This document shows positions 1-8,272 of a stretch of 64,000 nt of DNA, in pieces. Within the stretch, counting starts at the first letter, position 1; each line of letters begins with the position of its first letter. The translations under genes and the position numbers were made by a program. The notes under the pieces were generated by a model that did no database searches, was not told the origin of the DNA, and saw nothing but the letters and a program-made list of their open reading frames with translations. The DNA is from Stieleria mannarensis (GTDB lineage Bacteria; Planctomycetota; Planctomycetia; Pirellulales; Pirellulaceae): contig NZ_JACEHH010000010.1 in assembly GCF_014154935.1 (NCBI RefSeq), forward strand, positions 62,001-126,000, in the 5' to 3' direction.

Positions 1-408
1 AACATATTTCATGCGGTAGCGCGTGATGCCCAAGGTCGCGGCGGTCCGCAACACACGCTCGGTCAACGGATCGCCGGGGTCGTTGATGTCGGAGGTCATG
101 ACGGTGATTTTCAGGCCGCATTTGGCCAGCGCTTCGACCAATTTGGGCAATTGGTCGGCGCAGTTTTGCGGCTCGATGTGTCCGCCGCGACGGATCGGGG
201 CTTCGATGCCGTCATAGCCGATTGCCGCGATCTTTTCGGCCAGTTCGTCAAAGGAGAGCGAGTTAAACGGTTTGGTGAACACGCAGATGGTATTCTTAGA
301 TGAGGCCGCCTCGTCATTTCCGAGCGTCGATTTTGCGTCGGTAGCGGTCATGCCAGCGGCGAAACTGGCGGCGGATGCGGCGAGGAAGCAACGGCGACTG
401 AGGGTCAT
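1..408 (-). CDS. Sugar phosphate isomerase/epimerase family protein (partial, C-terminus off the left edge)
   Basis: The frame opens at an ATG (complement of 406-408) and stays open to base 1, so 136 residues of the N-terminus are present. It begins with a secretion signal (MTLSRRCFLAASAAS, Tat-like with RR and an alanine-rich stretch), common in planctomycete secreted epimerase-like proteins. The mature part reads like a xylose-isomerase-type TIM barrel: a first strand ending in CVFTKPF, then LAEKIAAIGYDGIEAPIRRGGHI, where the first helix leads to the second strand carrying an active-site Glu, and a later KITVMTSDIN strand. Family knowledge suggests a metal-dependent sugar isomerase or epimerase outside the cytoplasm. 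The substrate cannot be told. It is divergent from the AmmeMemoRadiSam gene across a 142-bp spacer holding a hairpin repeat. Confidence 0.7.
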   Translation of the reverse strand, partial: MTLSRRCFLAASAASFAAGMTATDAKSTLGNDEAASSKNTICVFTKPFNSLSFDELAEKIAAIGYDGIEAPIRRGGHIEPQNCADQLPKLVEALAKCGLKITVMTSDINDPGDPLTERVLRTAATLGITRYRMKYV

Positions 409-437
409 GGATGCTAGATTCGGTTGGTGTGGATGAT

Positions 438-528
438 GTGGGATAGGCTTCCAGCCTGTCTGAATGTTGGGGCGACAGGCTGGAGGCCGATCCCACATTG
501 GACATGACAGGCTGGAAGCCTATCCCAC
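438..528. repeat. Dispersed hairpin repeat, GGATAGGCTTCCAGCCTGTC family, copy 1
   Basis: The left arm at 438-460 is the reverse complement of right arms at 474-496 (two mismatches) and again at 506-528 (perfect), so the right arm is duplicated. The element fills most of the spacer between two divergent genes. Related copies lie at 24123-24179 and 48732-48754. Confidence 0.85.
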
Positions 529-550
529 GTTTAGAAGAGGGAGTTGACCC

Positions 551-3500
551 ATGATAACTCAAACACACTGGTACACGGAGACAGACGACGGGCGGATTCT
601 GTGTCAGCTCTGCCCGCGGGCCTGCCGGATGAAGGATGGCGATCGAGGGTTTTGTTTTGTTCGCAAGAACGTCGGCGGCCGAATGGTGTTGGACACCTAC
701 GGCAAGAGCACTGGATTTTGCATCGACCCGATCGAAAAGAAACCCTTGAATCATTTCTTGCCCGGCACACCGGTGCTCAGTTTCGGTACCGCCGGCTGTA
801 ACTTGGGGTGCAAGTTTTGTCAGAACTGGGACATCTCCAAAAGTCGTGAAGTGGCACGATTGAGCGATCGTGCGATGCCCGATGAGATCGCGGTGGCGGC
901 ACAACGATCCGGTTGCCGCAGCGTCGCGTTCACGTACAACGATCCGGTGATTTGGGCCGAGTATGCGATCGACACGGCACAGGCCTGTCGCGATTTGGGG
1001 ATCAAGGCTGTTGCCGTGACCGCCGGTTACATCACGCCGACCGCCCGCGGTGATTTTTTCGCTGCGATGGACGCCGCCAACATCGATCTGAAGGCGTTCT
1101 CGGAGGACTTTTATTACAAGGTGACCAGTTCGCATCTGCAACCGGTTTTAGACACCATCGAGTATGTCTGCAACGAAACCGATTGTTGGGTCGAACTGAC
1201 CAATTTGATCGTTCCGCGTGAGAATGATTCGGCCGATGAAATCCGGCAGATGTGCACGTGGGTCATGGACCATGTCGGGCCCAATGTGCCGATTCATTTC
1301 ACGGCCTTCCACCCCGATTTCCGAATGACCGATCGCAACGGGACAGACTCGTCGAGACTGGTCATGGCTTATGAGATCGCCAAACGATGCGGGTTAAACT
1401 ATGTGTACGTCGGCAACGTGCACGATGTCGCCCGACAGAGCACGTATTGTCACGGTTGCGGTGCGATGTTGATCGAACGTGACTGGCACCAGTTGGGACA
1501 CTACACGTTATCGGGGAATCGTTGTTCCAAGTGTGGGGAGACGATCCCGGGGGTGTTTGAAAAGGCGCCCGGGGATTGGGGCGGACGGCGGCAGCGTGTC
1601 CGGATCGAACCACTGGAGCCGCCAAAGCAGCAGGTGCCAAATCAGCAGCCGCGCGAACCGATCGATGCGGCGAGATCTGGAAGCGACGAAACACAACGGC
1701 AACCAACGGTGGAGGGGAGTGCAGTGACGATGACAGACCTAAACGATCTGACGAAATTAACCGAGGATCAGAAACAGACGATTTTGAAAGCGGGCTCGGC
1801 GATGGTCCAGGCCGCGGTCGGCGGATTGGATCTGTCCGTGGCAATCGAGTCGCTCGGTGATTTGGCCGAGCTGCCGATCGACGGCGTGTTTGTGACCGTC
1901 AAACGTGGCGAAACGCTGCGCGGCTGTTGCGGCCGTCAGGGCGGGGCGATGAAACTGGGCGAAGCGATGGCGGATTCCGCGGCGCGGACGGCACGCGACC
2001 CACGGATGGCGCCGCTGTCGATGAGCGAATTGCCGTACTTGGATTTGTCGGTTTCCCTGCTCGGCCCCCTGCGACCGATCGGCGTCCAAGGGGACCAACG
2101 CGAACAGGCCGTCGAAGTCGGCAAGCACGGTTTGCGCATCCAGTTCGGTCACAACAGCGGACTGCTGTTGCCACAGGTCGCAACCGAACAGGGCTGGAAT
2201 GCACACCAATTCCTCGATGCGGTCTGTCGCAAGGCGGGGTTGCCGGCCGGCGTTTGGCTGCGCGACGATGCCGACGTGAGGTTGTTCGACGGCGTCCACT
2301 TCGGATGTAAGTTCGAAACCGATCCCTCGCTGTTGCGACACGAGAACGACTTGCTCAGCAAAAACGAATTGTCGCTCTGTCGCGACTGGGTGCGCAGCAA
2401 TTTGATCGCGTTGCAGATCGGAGCGACGCCGATGTATTACGCGATGGGCGTCAGCGATCTGGAAGTCCTGGGGTTAATCCTGTCGATTCGACATCCCACC
2501 CACGGTTCGCATCAGTGGTTGCAGTTGAGTATCAAGGACACACGGCCGATGCAAACGTCGTTGTACCAGATGACCGAACAGGCATCGCTGTGGTTTGATG
2601 AACGCGTGTTTTCGGCGAACGAATGTGAGGTGGAGTTGGCTGTGTTGAGTGATTGCGTCCATCACGGACCGGTCGAGGATGCGGACATGCGGGGGACCGA
2701 TGGCGGAACACGCGCGATGGTGTTGACCGATGGCCGGCGTTGGGCGATTCAGTATGACCGTGGGCAAGAACCACCCGCGTTGATCGAAGCGGCTCGGTCG
2801 ATGGAGGCGTTTCGTGGTGACGAACAGCTGTATTCGATGCACTGTGATTGTTCCTGCGATTCCATCTCGGTTTCGCTTGGGCCGCGCGCCGACGCCGAAT
2901 TCACGGTCCGAAAACCCGCCGTGGCCGGTGCGTTTTATGCCGCCGAGGATGCGGCCCGCGAAACGGAAGTCGATGGGTTGCTCAAGGGGTTACCGCCCTG
3001 TGAGAAACGCAAGGCGTTTGCCGTGATGGTGCCCCACGCGGGGCTGCGATACAGCGGACGGGTGGCGGCGGAAATTTGGCGACGGATCGAGGTCCCCGAT
3101 CGCGTCTTGATCATCGGGCCCAAACACACGGCCGATGGCGTCGATTGGGCCGTCGCGCCGCATCACCATTGGCAACTCAGTGCATCGGTCCAAATTGCCG
3201 GCGACGAAGAACTGGCTCGCGAGTTGGCCGAACAGATTCCCGGCATGGAACTGGATTCGCGGGCCCACGCGCGCGAGCATGGGATCGAAGTTCAATTGCC
3301 GCTGATGAATCGGCTGTGCCCCGATGCCCGGCTGGCTGCGATCGCGATGCATGGCGGGGACTTGCCGGCGTTTGAAGCGGCCGCGTCGGCCCTGGCGGAC
3401 TGGATTCGCGAGCAGGATCAGCCTCCGCTGTTGGTCGTCAGCAGCGACATGAATCATTTCGCCGAAGACAGCGAGAATCGTCGCCGAGACCGGTTGGCAC

Positions 3501-3724
3501 TCGACGCACTGGCCACCGGCGATGGTGCGGAATTGCTGCGCGTTTGCGGCGAAGAAAACATCAGCATGTGCGGCCAAATACCCGCGGCGATCGTGTTGAT
3601 GGTGATGCGAAAGCTGGGCAAAACTGCCAAGGCGGAGGAAATCGCCTACGCGACCAGCGCTGAGTATGGCAGTGGTAAAGACCGCGTGGTGGGGTATGCG
3701 GGGGTGATTTGGCAGGATGCGTGA
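551..3724 (+). CDS. AmmeMemoRadiSam system fusion: radical SAM enzyme, AMMECR1 domain and Memo domain in one protein
   Basis: This 1057-residue protein joins three families that normally occur as neighbouring genes. Residues 1-350 are a radical SAM enzyme: C83-x3-C87-x2-C90 within GCNLGCKFC binds the iron-sulfur cluster, preceded by a CQLCPRAC motif and followed by a zinc-ribbon-like CHGCG...CSKCG pair near residues 300-330. After a low-complexity linker, residues 394-587 form an AMMECR1 domain (RGCCGRQGG, SGLLLPQVA). Residues 588-780 match no family I recognise. Residues 787-1057 are a Memo domain (MVPHAGLRYSG, IGPKHT, REHGIEVQLP, SSDMNHF). The biochemical role of the AmmeMemoRadiSam set is not established, but the family co-occurrence implies a shared pathway. 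The start ATG has GAGGGAG about 10 bases upstream. Confidence 0.92.
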   Translation: MITQTHWYTETDDGRILCQLCPRACRMKDGDRGFCFVRKNVGGRMVLDTYGKSTGFCIDPIEKKPLNHFLPGTPVLSFGTAGCNLGCKFCQNWDISKSREVARLSDRAMPDEIAVAAQRSGCRSVAFTYNDPVIWAEYAIDTAQACRDLGIKAVAVTAGYITPTARGDFFAAMDAANIDLKAFSEDFYYKVTSSHLQPVLDTIEYVCNETDCWVELTNLIVPRENDSADEIRQMCTWVMDHVGPNVPIHFTAFHPDFRMTDRNGTDSSRLVMAYEIAKRCGLNYVYVGNVHDVARQSTYCHGCGAMLIERDWHQLGHYTLSGNRCSKCGETIPGVFEKAPGDWGGRRQRVRIEPLEPPKQQVPNQQPREPIDAARSGSDETQRQPTVEGSAVTMTDLNDLTKLTEDQKQTILKAGSAMVQAAVGGLDLSVAIESLGDLAELPIDGVFVTVKRGETLRGCCGRQGGAMKLGEAMADSAARTARDPRMAPLSMSELPYLDLSVSLLGPLRPIGVQGDQREQAVEVGKHGLRIQFGHNSGLLLPQVATEQGWNAHQFLDAVCRKAGLPAGVWLRDDADVRLFDGVHFGCKFETDPSLLRHENDLLSKNELSLCRDWVRSNLIALQIGATPMYYAMGVSDLEVLGLILSIRHPTHGSHQWLQLSIKDTRPMQTSLYQMTEQASLWFDERVFSANECEVELAVLSDCVHHGPVEDADMRGTDGGTRAMVLTDGRRWAIQYDRGQEPPALIEAARSMEAFRGDEQLYSMHCDCSCDSISVSLGPRADAEFTVRKPAVAGAFYAAEDAARETEVDGLLKGLPPCEKRKAFAVMVPHAGLRYSGRVAAEIWRRIEVPDRVLIIGPKHTADGVDWAVAPHHHWQLSASVQIAGDEELARELAEQIPGMELDSRAHAREHGIEVQLPLMNRLCPDARLAAIAMHGGDLPAFEAAASALADWIREQDQPPLLVVSSDMNHFAEDSENRRRDRLALDALATGDGAELLRVCGEENISMCGQIPAAIVLMVMRKLGKTAKAEEIAYATSAEYGSGKDRVVGYAGVIWQDA

Positions 3725-3837
3725 GCTGGCGGGATTGGATTGCAATCCGTCAGCAATGCGTCTTGCGGTCAGGGGCGGGTTTTCGGTATGGCGTAAGGTT
3801 TCACCAGAAGATCAGCCACGAAAAGGATTTTGTGTCG

Positions 3838-4521
3838 ATGCGATTGTCTCGTTTTCATTCCCCGGGCCGACGGTCTCGCCTGGTCGCAAGCCTCGGCTTG
3901 ACGGCGGTCGTCTGCGTTCTCCTTTCCAGCCAAACCGGGTGCCTGGGCCTGCTGTCCAACCTGATTCATGCCTCCGGGGCCGACAAGACTCCGGCCGCCT
4001 ATGACGGGTTGGAGGAATCACGAGTTGCCGTGGTGACGCTCACGGAAAACAGCCAATTCAGCGATGATATTTCGGCGCGGATTCTGGGCCGCAACGTGAT
4101 GCAGTGGTTGGCCAAAGAGGTGGATGACATCGAACTGGTGCGCGATGACAAGATCGCCAACTGGCGCGACACGCACGGCTGGGACCAGATCGAATTTGCC
4201 GAAATCGGCCGTGGCGTCGACGCCGAAAAAGTGCTGGCGATCGAAGTGACGAATCTGAAACTCCGCGACGGAGCGACCTTGTACCGGGGCCGCGCCGATG
4301 TGCACATTTCCGTGATCGATGCGAAGACCGGCGACGAACTTTTTAGTCGAGACATCGACGATTTTACGTACCCCAACACCGCCGGGGTTTACACCAACGA
4401 AACCACCGAAGCCCGGTTCCGAAAACTGTACTTGGGCATTTTAGGCAAGCGAATCGCGCGGCAATTCTACCCGTACGACCGACACGAGGATTTTGCACTC
4501 GATTCCATTATCGCACGCTAG
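3838..4521 (+). CDS. Putative lipoprotein of unknown function
   Basis: This is a 227-residue protein. The frame is open further upstream into the Memo coding end, but the ATG at 3838 gives a clean export signal (basic start, hydrophobic LVASLGLTAVVCVLLSS, then QTGC with Cys35), so that start is chosen. The lipobox is imperfect because Gln occupies the -3 position. The mature part is a mixed alpha/beta domain (VAVVTLTENSQFSDDISARILGRNV, then EIGRGVDAEKVLAIEVTNLKL) that looks like the nucleotide-free periplasmic domains found in planctomycete envelope proteins. No catalytic motif is visible and I do not recognise the family. It lies downstream of the AmmeMemoRadiSam gene and 17 bp before ppnP. 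Confidence 0.75.
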   Translation: MRLSRFHSPGRRSRLVASLGLTAVVCVLLSSQTGCLGLLSNLIHASGADKTPAAYDGLEESRVAVVTLTENSQFSDDISARILGRNVMQWLAKEVDDIELVRDDKIANWRDTHGWDQIEFAEIGRGVDAEKVLAIEVTNLKLRDGATLYRGRADVHISVIDAKTGDELFSRDIDDFTYPNTAGVYTNETTEARFRKLYLGILGKRIARQFYPYDRHEDFALDSIIAR

Positions 4522-4538
4522 GACGAACAACAACGAAA

Positions 4539-4817
4539 ATGAAAGTCAACGAGTACTTTGACGGGAATGTCAAATCGATCGCGTTTGAAAATAGCGAAGG
4601 CCGAGCGACGGCAGGCGTGATGGCCATTGGCGCCTATGAATTCTCCACCAGCGAGCACGAGCTTGTGAAAGTCGTCTCGGGTGAATTGAAGGTGAAGCTG
4701 CCCGGTGCCGCCGAGTTTGCCTCCTACCCGACCGGGACCGAGTTCCGTGTCCCCGCAGGAGAAAAATTTCAATTGCAGGTCAAACAGGCGACCGCTTACC
4801 TTTGCTTTTATGGTTAG
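4539..4817 (+). CDS. ppnP: Pyrimidine/purine nucleoside phosphorylase (PpnP/YaiE, DUF1255)
   Basis: The 92-residue protein matches the compact cupin of the PpnP family in full length (MKVNEYFDGNVKSIAF at the start, VVSGELKVKLPG in the barrel, RVPAGEKFQLQV and a YLCFYG end). Members split nucleosides with phosphate to release the base and ribose-1-phosphate, with broad substrate range, in the cytoplasm. It ends 3 bp before the stop of the convergent hisB. No strong Shine-Dalgarno is visible before the ATG. Confidence 0.9.
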   Translation: MKVNEYFDGNVKSIAFENSEGRATAGVMAIGAYEFSTSEHELVKVVSGELKVKLPGAAEFASYPTGTEFRVPAGEKFQLQVKQATAYLCFYG

Positions 4818-4820
4818 TCG

Positions 4821-5408
4821 TTACAGCACGCCTTTGGTGCTGGGAACGCTGTCCGAGCGCGGGTCGGATTCGGCAGCCATGCGTATCGCCCGGGCGACCG
4901 ACTTGAACACGCATTCGGCGATGTGGTGTGCGTTGCGGCCGTGGTGCAGCACGACGTGCAGATTGCAGTTGGCATTGGCGGCAAAGGATTGCCAGAAATG
5001 TTCGACCAGTTCGCTGTCAAAGGTCCCGATCTTGGGAGCCGCGATCGGTGCGTGGTACTCGAACGCATAGCGTCCGCCTAAATCGACCGCTGCGGTGACC
5101 AAACATTCGTCCATCGGCAGCGTGAAGTGGCCGTAGCGACGGATGCCCGCACGAGTGTCCAAGGCTTTGTCGACCGCTTGGCCGAGCGCGATCCCGATGT
5201 CTTCGGCGGTGTGATGGTCGTCGACATGCAAGTCACCCTTGGCATCGACATCCAGATCGGTCAACGCATGTTTGGCGAGCAGGTCGAGCATGTGATCGAG
5301 AAATCCAATCCCCGAGTTGCGTGTCCCCGAGCCGTCGCCGTCCAAGTTGATCGAAAGACGGATGTCGGTTTCACCGGTGGTGCGTTGGATGGTGGCGGAG
5401 CGTGACAT
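4821..5408 (-). CDS. hisB: Imidazoleglycerol-phosphate dehydratase
   Basis: HisB removes water from imidazole glycerol phosphate to give imidazole acetol phosphate, the substrate of HisC, in the cytoplasm. The 195-residue length is normal for the monofunctional enzyme. Both manganese-binding signatures are present: DDHHTAEDIGI around residues 63-73 and HHGRNAHHIAE around 154-164, and the protein ends in the usual STKGVL-type tail. The ATG at 5408 (MSRSATIQRTTGETD) is chosen over an upstream extension because that extension is encoded by hairpin repeat sequence. It is the third gene of hisD-hisC-hisB, separated from hisC by a 199-bp spacer with two hairpins that may affect its expression (inference). 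Confidence 0.96.
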   Translation of the reverse strand: MSRSATIQRTTGETDIRLSINLDGDGSGTRNSGIGFLDHMLDLLAKHALTDLDVDAKGDLHVDDHHTAEDIGIALGQAVDKALDTRAGIRRYGHFTLPMDECLVTAAVDLGGRYAFEYHAPIAAPKIGTFDSELVEHFWQSFAANANCNLHVVLHHGRNAHHIAECVFKSVARAIRMAAESDPRSDSVPSTKGVL

Positions 5409-5461
5409 GGGGGCTTGGTTGGGGGCGTTTGGGATTGGCGAGTTGGCAGAATATAGCGGCG

Positions 5462-5592
5462 CAATAGGACCAATGGGACATAGGGGACGTATAGGTCGTC
5501 TATGTCCTATAGGTCCTATTTTCCCCTGCGGTCGACAGCTAAGCCGAGATAGGACCAATGGGACAGATGGGACCTATGTGTCCTATCGGTCC
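5462..5592. repeat. Two hairpin repeats in the hisC-hisB spacer
   Basis: Copy 1 (about 5463-5520) begins AATAGGACC and ends GGTCCTATT, an exact inverted repeat, with further pairing of ACATAG and CTATGT inside. Copy 2 (about 5548-5585) begins GATAGGAC and ends GTCCTATC. Both share the AGGACCAATGGGACA core. They lie in the transcribed spacer of the his operon. Strand assignment is arbitrary. Confidence 0.8.
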
Positions 5593-5607
5593 GACCCACC
5601 GGCCGCC

Positions 5608-6672
5608 CTACAGCGATTCCAAGAACCGCTGGATCATCATCAAACACGCTTCGCTTTGTTGGTCGGTTCCGACGGAGATTCGCAGCCCGTCGCCCCAATC
5701 GGGGAAGTCCATGTAGCGGACCAGGATTTGGTGTTTTTTGAGGAACTGGTGTAGGTCCGCGTGCCGGCCGCTGGGGTGTTGGCACCAAACAAAGTTGGCG
5801 TATGAGGGCGTCACGTTGAATCCCAGTTCGGACAAACGGGTTTCCAGGTTGGCCCGCGTGGCATTCATTTTTGCCACGACTTCGGCCAGCCAGTCTTGGG
5901 AGTTGATCGCCGCGGTGGCCGCGATCGTCGCCAGATAGTCACAGTTGTAACTGTCTTTGATGTTCGACAATTTTGCGATCAGCGACGGTTGGGCGACGAG
6001 GAACCCGAAGCGGATTCCGGCCAAGCCGTAGGATTTACTGAGCGTTCGTGTGACGAGGATGTTGTCGTGGCGCTGGACCAGGTCCAGGCAATTGAAGTCG
6101 GCAAAATCCGCGTAGGCTTCGTCGACGACCAAGGGGCAGGGCAACGTGGCCGCGAGCTGCTCGATCTGATCGGCCGGGACCACGGTCCCACTGGGGCTGT
6201 TCGGATTGGGCAACAAGACCAGACGCAGGTCCGCGTCGCCTTGACCGAACATCGCCGGCAGGTGCCAGCCGTCGAGGAACGGAATCTGTTCCCAGGAGGC
6301 GCCTTGGATATCGGCCAAGGTTCGGTACAGGATGTAACTGGGGTAGGGCAGACGCAACTTCTGGCCTTCGCCGACAAATCCACGGACCAGGATGGTCAGG
6401 ATTTCGTCGCTGCCGTTGCCGGCCAGGATCCAGTCGGGACCGGGCAGACCGAGCGCGTCGGCGGCGGCCCGGCGGAACAGGCTGGCGGTCGGATCGGGGT
6501 AGCGATTGAGTGGCCCGGCGGCGGCGTCTTGGATCGCCGAAACGACCGCCGGCGGTGGCGGGTAGGGGTTCTCGTTGGTGTTCAGCTTGATGTACTTGCC
6601 CGGCGGCGGTTGCTCGCCCGGCGTGTAGGGCAACATCCGCGAAAGGGCAGGGCGGAGGTCGGTTTTTGACAT
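5608..6672 (-). CDS. hisC: Histidinol-phosphate aminotransferase
   Basis: HisC moves an amino group from glutamate to imidazole acetol phosphate, giving histidinol phosphate, with PLP as cofactor. The 354-residue protein is a fold-type I aminotransferase: LNTNENPYPPPP at residues 30-40, AGNGSDE near 84-90, LPNPNSPSG around 154-162, VVDEAYADF at 182-190 and the PLP lysine K213 in TLSKSYGLAGIRFG. The start ATG abuts a heptamer array that exactly fills the 39-bp gap to hisD, leaving no Shine-Dalgarno, so translation may depend on coupling or on another mechanism (inference). All family residues I can check are intact. Confidence 0.96.
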   Translation of the reverse strand: MSKTDLRPALSRMLPYTPGEQPPPGKYIKLNTNENPYPPPPAVVSAIQDAAAGPLNRYPDPTASLFRRAAADALGLPGPDWILAGNGSDEILTILVRGFVGEGQKLRLPYPSYILYRTLADIQGASWEQIPFLDGWHLPAMFGQGDADLRLVLLPNPNSPSGTVVPADQIEQLAATLPCPLVVDEAYADFADFNCLDLVQRHDNILVTRTLSKSYGLAGIRFGFLVAQPSLIAKLSNIKDSYNCDYLATIAATAAINSQDWLAEVVAKMNATRANLETRLSELGFNVTPSYANFVWCQHPSGRHADLHQFLKKHQILVRYMDFPDWGDGLRISVGTDQQSEACLMMIQRFLESL

Positions 6673-6711
6673 GGAGTTGGGAGTTGGGAGTTGGGAGTTG
6701 GGAGTTGGGAG
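6673..6711. repeat. Heptamer tandem array (GGGAGTT on plus, AACTCCC on the sense strand) between hisD and hisC
   Basis: About five and a half copies of GGGAGTT fill the whole interval between the hisD stop codon (6712-6714) and the hisC start codon (6670-6672). On the coding strand the array is C-rich (AACTCCC). Arrays of the same type occur at 33697-33727, 57538-57658 and 62788-62841. Confidence 0.95.
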
Positions 6712-8076
6712 TTACTTCCGGATTGAGACGCTGCGGGCGTGGGCGGTCAGGCCTTCTTTTTCGGCCAGTCGCTCGACGTCGGGAGCGATCTGTTTCATCG
6801 CGGCTTCGTCGAATTCGGTCACGCTGCCGCTGCGGAGAAAACTGTTGCTGGACAGTCCGGCGGCCCAGGTGCAGGTGCCTCCGGTCGGCAGCACGTGGCT
6901 GGGGCCGGCCGCATAGTCGCCCAGGGCGACCGGGGTGTGGTGGCCCAGGAAGGCGGCGCCGCTGTTTTTAATTTTGGCGATCTGGTCGTGTGGGTTGGCC
7001 GTTTCGATGTGCAGGTGTTCGGGGGCGAACGAATCGGTCAGCTCACAGGCTTGGGCTTCGTCGCGGACCAGGATCAACGCCCCGAAGGCTTCCAGGCTGT
7101 CGAGTGTCAAATCGGCGCGTTCCAGTGAGGCGAGTTGTTTGGCGACTTCAACACTGACCGCGTCGATCAATGATTCGTCCCAGGTGATCAGGATCGCGCT
7201 GCCGGGGGAGTGTTCGGCTTGGGCCAACAGATCGGCGGCAATGAAATCGGGGCGGGCGGTGCCGTCGGCGATCACGATCACTTCGCTGGGGCCGGCAAAG
7301 GAATCGATGTCGACGGTGCCGTAGACGTGTTTTTTGGCCAACGCGACGAACAGGTTTCCCGGGCCGACAATCTTGTTGACCGCCGGGACGGTGTCGGTCC
7401 CATAGGCCAACGCCGCGACCGCTTGCGCCCCACCCATCCGATACACCTCGGTGACGCCGAGTTCGTGGCAGGTGGCCAGCATGTCTTGGTTGTACGCTCC
7501 GAAGGGGGTGGGGGGAGCGACGACGGCGATTTCCGCGACCCCGGCAACTTGAGCCGGAACGACAGTCATCAGAACGGTCGATGGATAGGCCGCCGCGCCG
7601 CCGGGAACACAGACTCCCACCCGTCGCAGCGGGACGTAACGTTGCGTCAAAGTCACGCCGGGCTGGGGCTGGATGGTGACGTCGCGGTGCAGGATCGCTT
7701 TCTGAAACGTGGCCACGTTGTCGCGGATTCGGCGAATCGATTCGATCAATTCCGGGTCGGCGGCGGCGTGTGCGGCGGCCAAGTCGGCGGCGGGGACACG
7801 CAATTGGTCGGCGGTCAGGTCGGCTTTGTCGAGGCTACGGTTGAATTTCAGCAGCGCCTTGGTGCCCTCGCTTTGGACTTCCTGGCAGATTCGTCCGACA
7901 ACTTCGATCGGCGTCAGCGGCGCCCCGAACACCTCTTCGGTCAGCGCCCGTCCGCGGGGGGACACCACGTCGCCTTGGGGGCTGAGTTTGTCACGGAGTT
8001 GCTGCAGGATTTCGGCGGATCCGACGCGTGCGTCGACGCGTTGCAAGTTCACAGTTCGGATTTCAGGGGCGGACAT
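6712..8076 (-). CDS. hisD: Histidinol dehydrogenase
   Basis: HisD oxidises L-histidinol to L-histidine in two NAD-dependent steps, the last of the pathway. The 454-residue protein has the signature region IDSFAGPSEVIVIAD followed by AADLLAQAEH (Zn-ligand Gln and His), the VCVPGGAAAYPSTVLM nucleotide region, GGAQAVAALAYGT, FAPEHLHIET with the catalytic Glu/His pair, and GDYAAGPSHVLPTGG. It is the first gene of the minus-strand hisDCB cluster and starts close to the divergent glycosyltransferase-like gene, so the his promoter should lie in 8077-8272. No leader peptide rich in His codons was seen there. Confidence 0.97.
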   Translation of the reverse strand: MSAPEIRTVNLQRVDARVGSAEILQQLRDKLSPQGDVVSPRGRALTEEVFGAPLTPIEVVGRICQEVQSEGTKALLKFNRSLDKADLTADQLRVPAADLAAAHAAADPELIESIRRIRDNVATFQKAILHRDVTIQPQPGVTLTQRYVPLRRVGVCVPGGAAAYPSTVLMTVVPAQVAGVAEIAVVAPPTPFGAYNQDMLATCHELGVTEVYRMGGAQAVAALAYGTDTVPAVNKIVGPGNLFVALAKKHVYGTVDIDSFAGPSEVIVIADGTARPDFIAADLLAQAEHSPGSAILITWDESLIDAVSVEVAKQLASLERADLTLDSLEAFGALILVRDEAQACELTDSFAPEHLHIETANPHDQIAKIKNSGAAFLGHHTPVALGDYAAGPSHVLPTGGTCTWAAGLSSNSFLRSGSVTEFDEAAMKQIAPDVERLAEKEGLTAHARSVSIRK

Positions 8077-8272
8077 CGCAGGTTTCTATCGAGCTCGAAT
8101 GATGGACCCGGAGGCGGACGGGGGCATGGCGATCCGGGCGGAATCCCTATGATAGCGCCCAACCCCGGTTGGAACCATGCGGCGATGCGACACGCGCGGC
8201 CGCGGATGGTCAGGGAACAATACACCGCAACAAACGTGGAACACAGCGGATCTGAGATCGACGGAGAACTCA

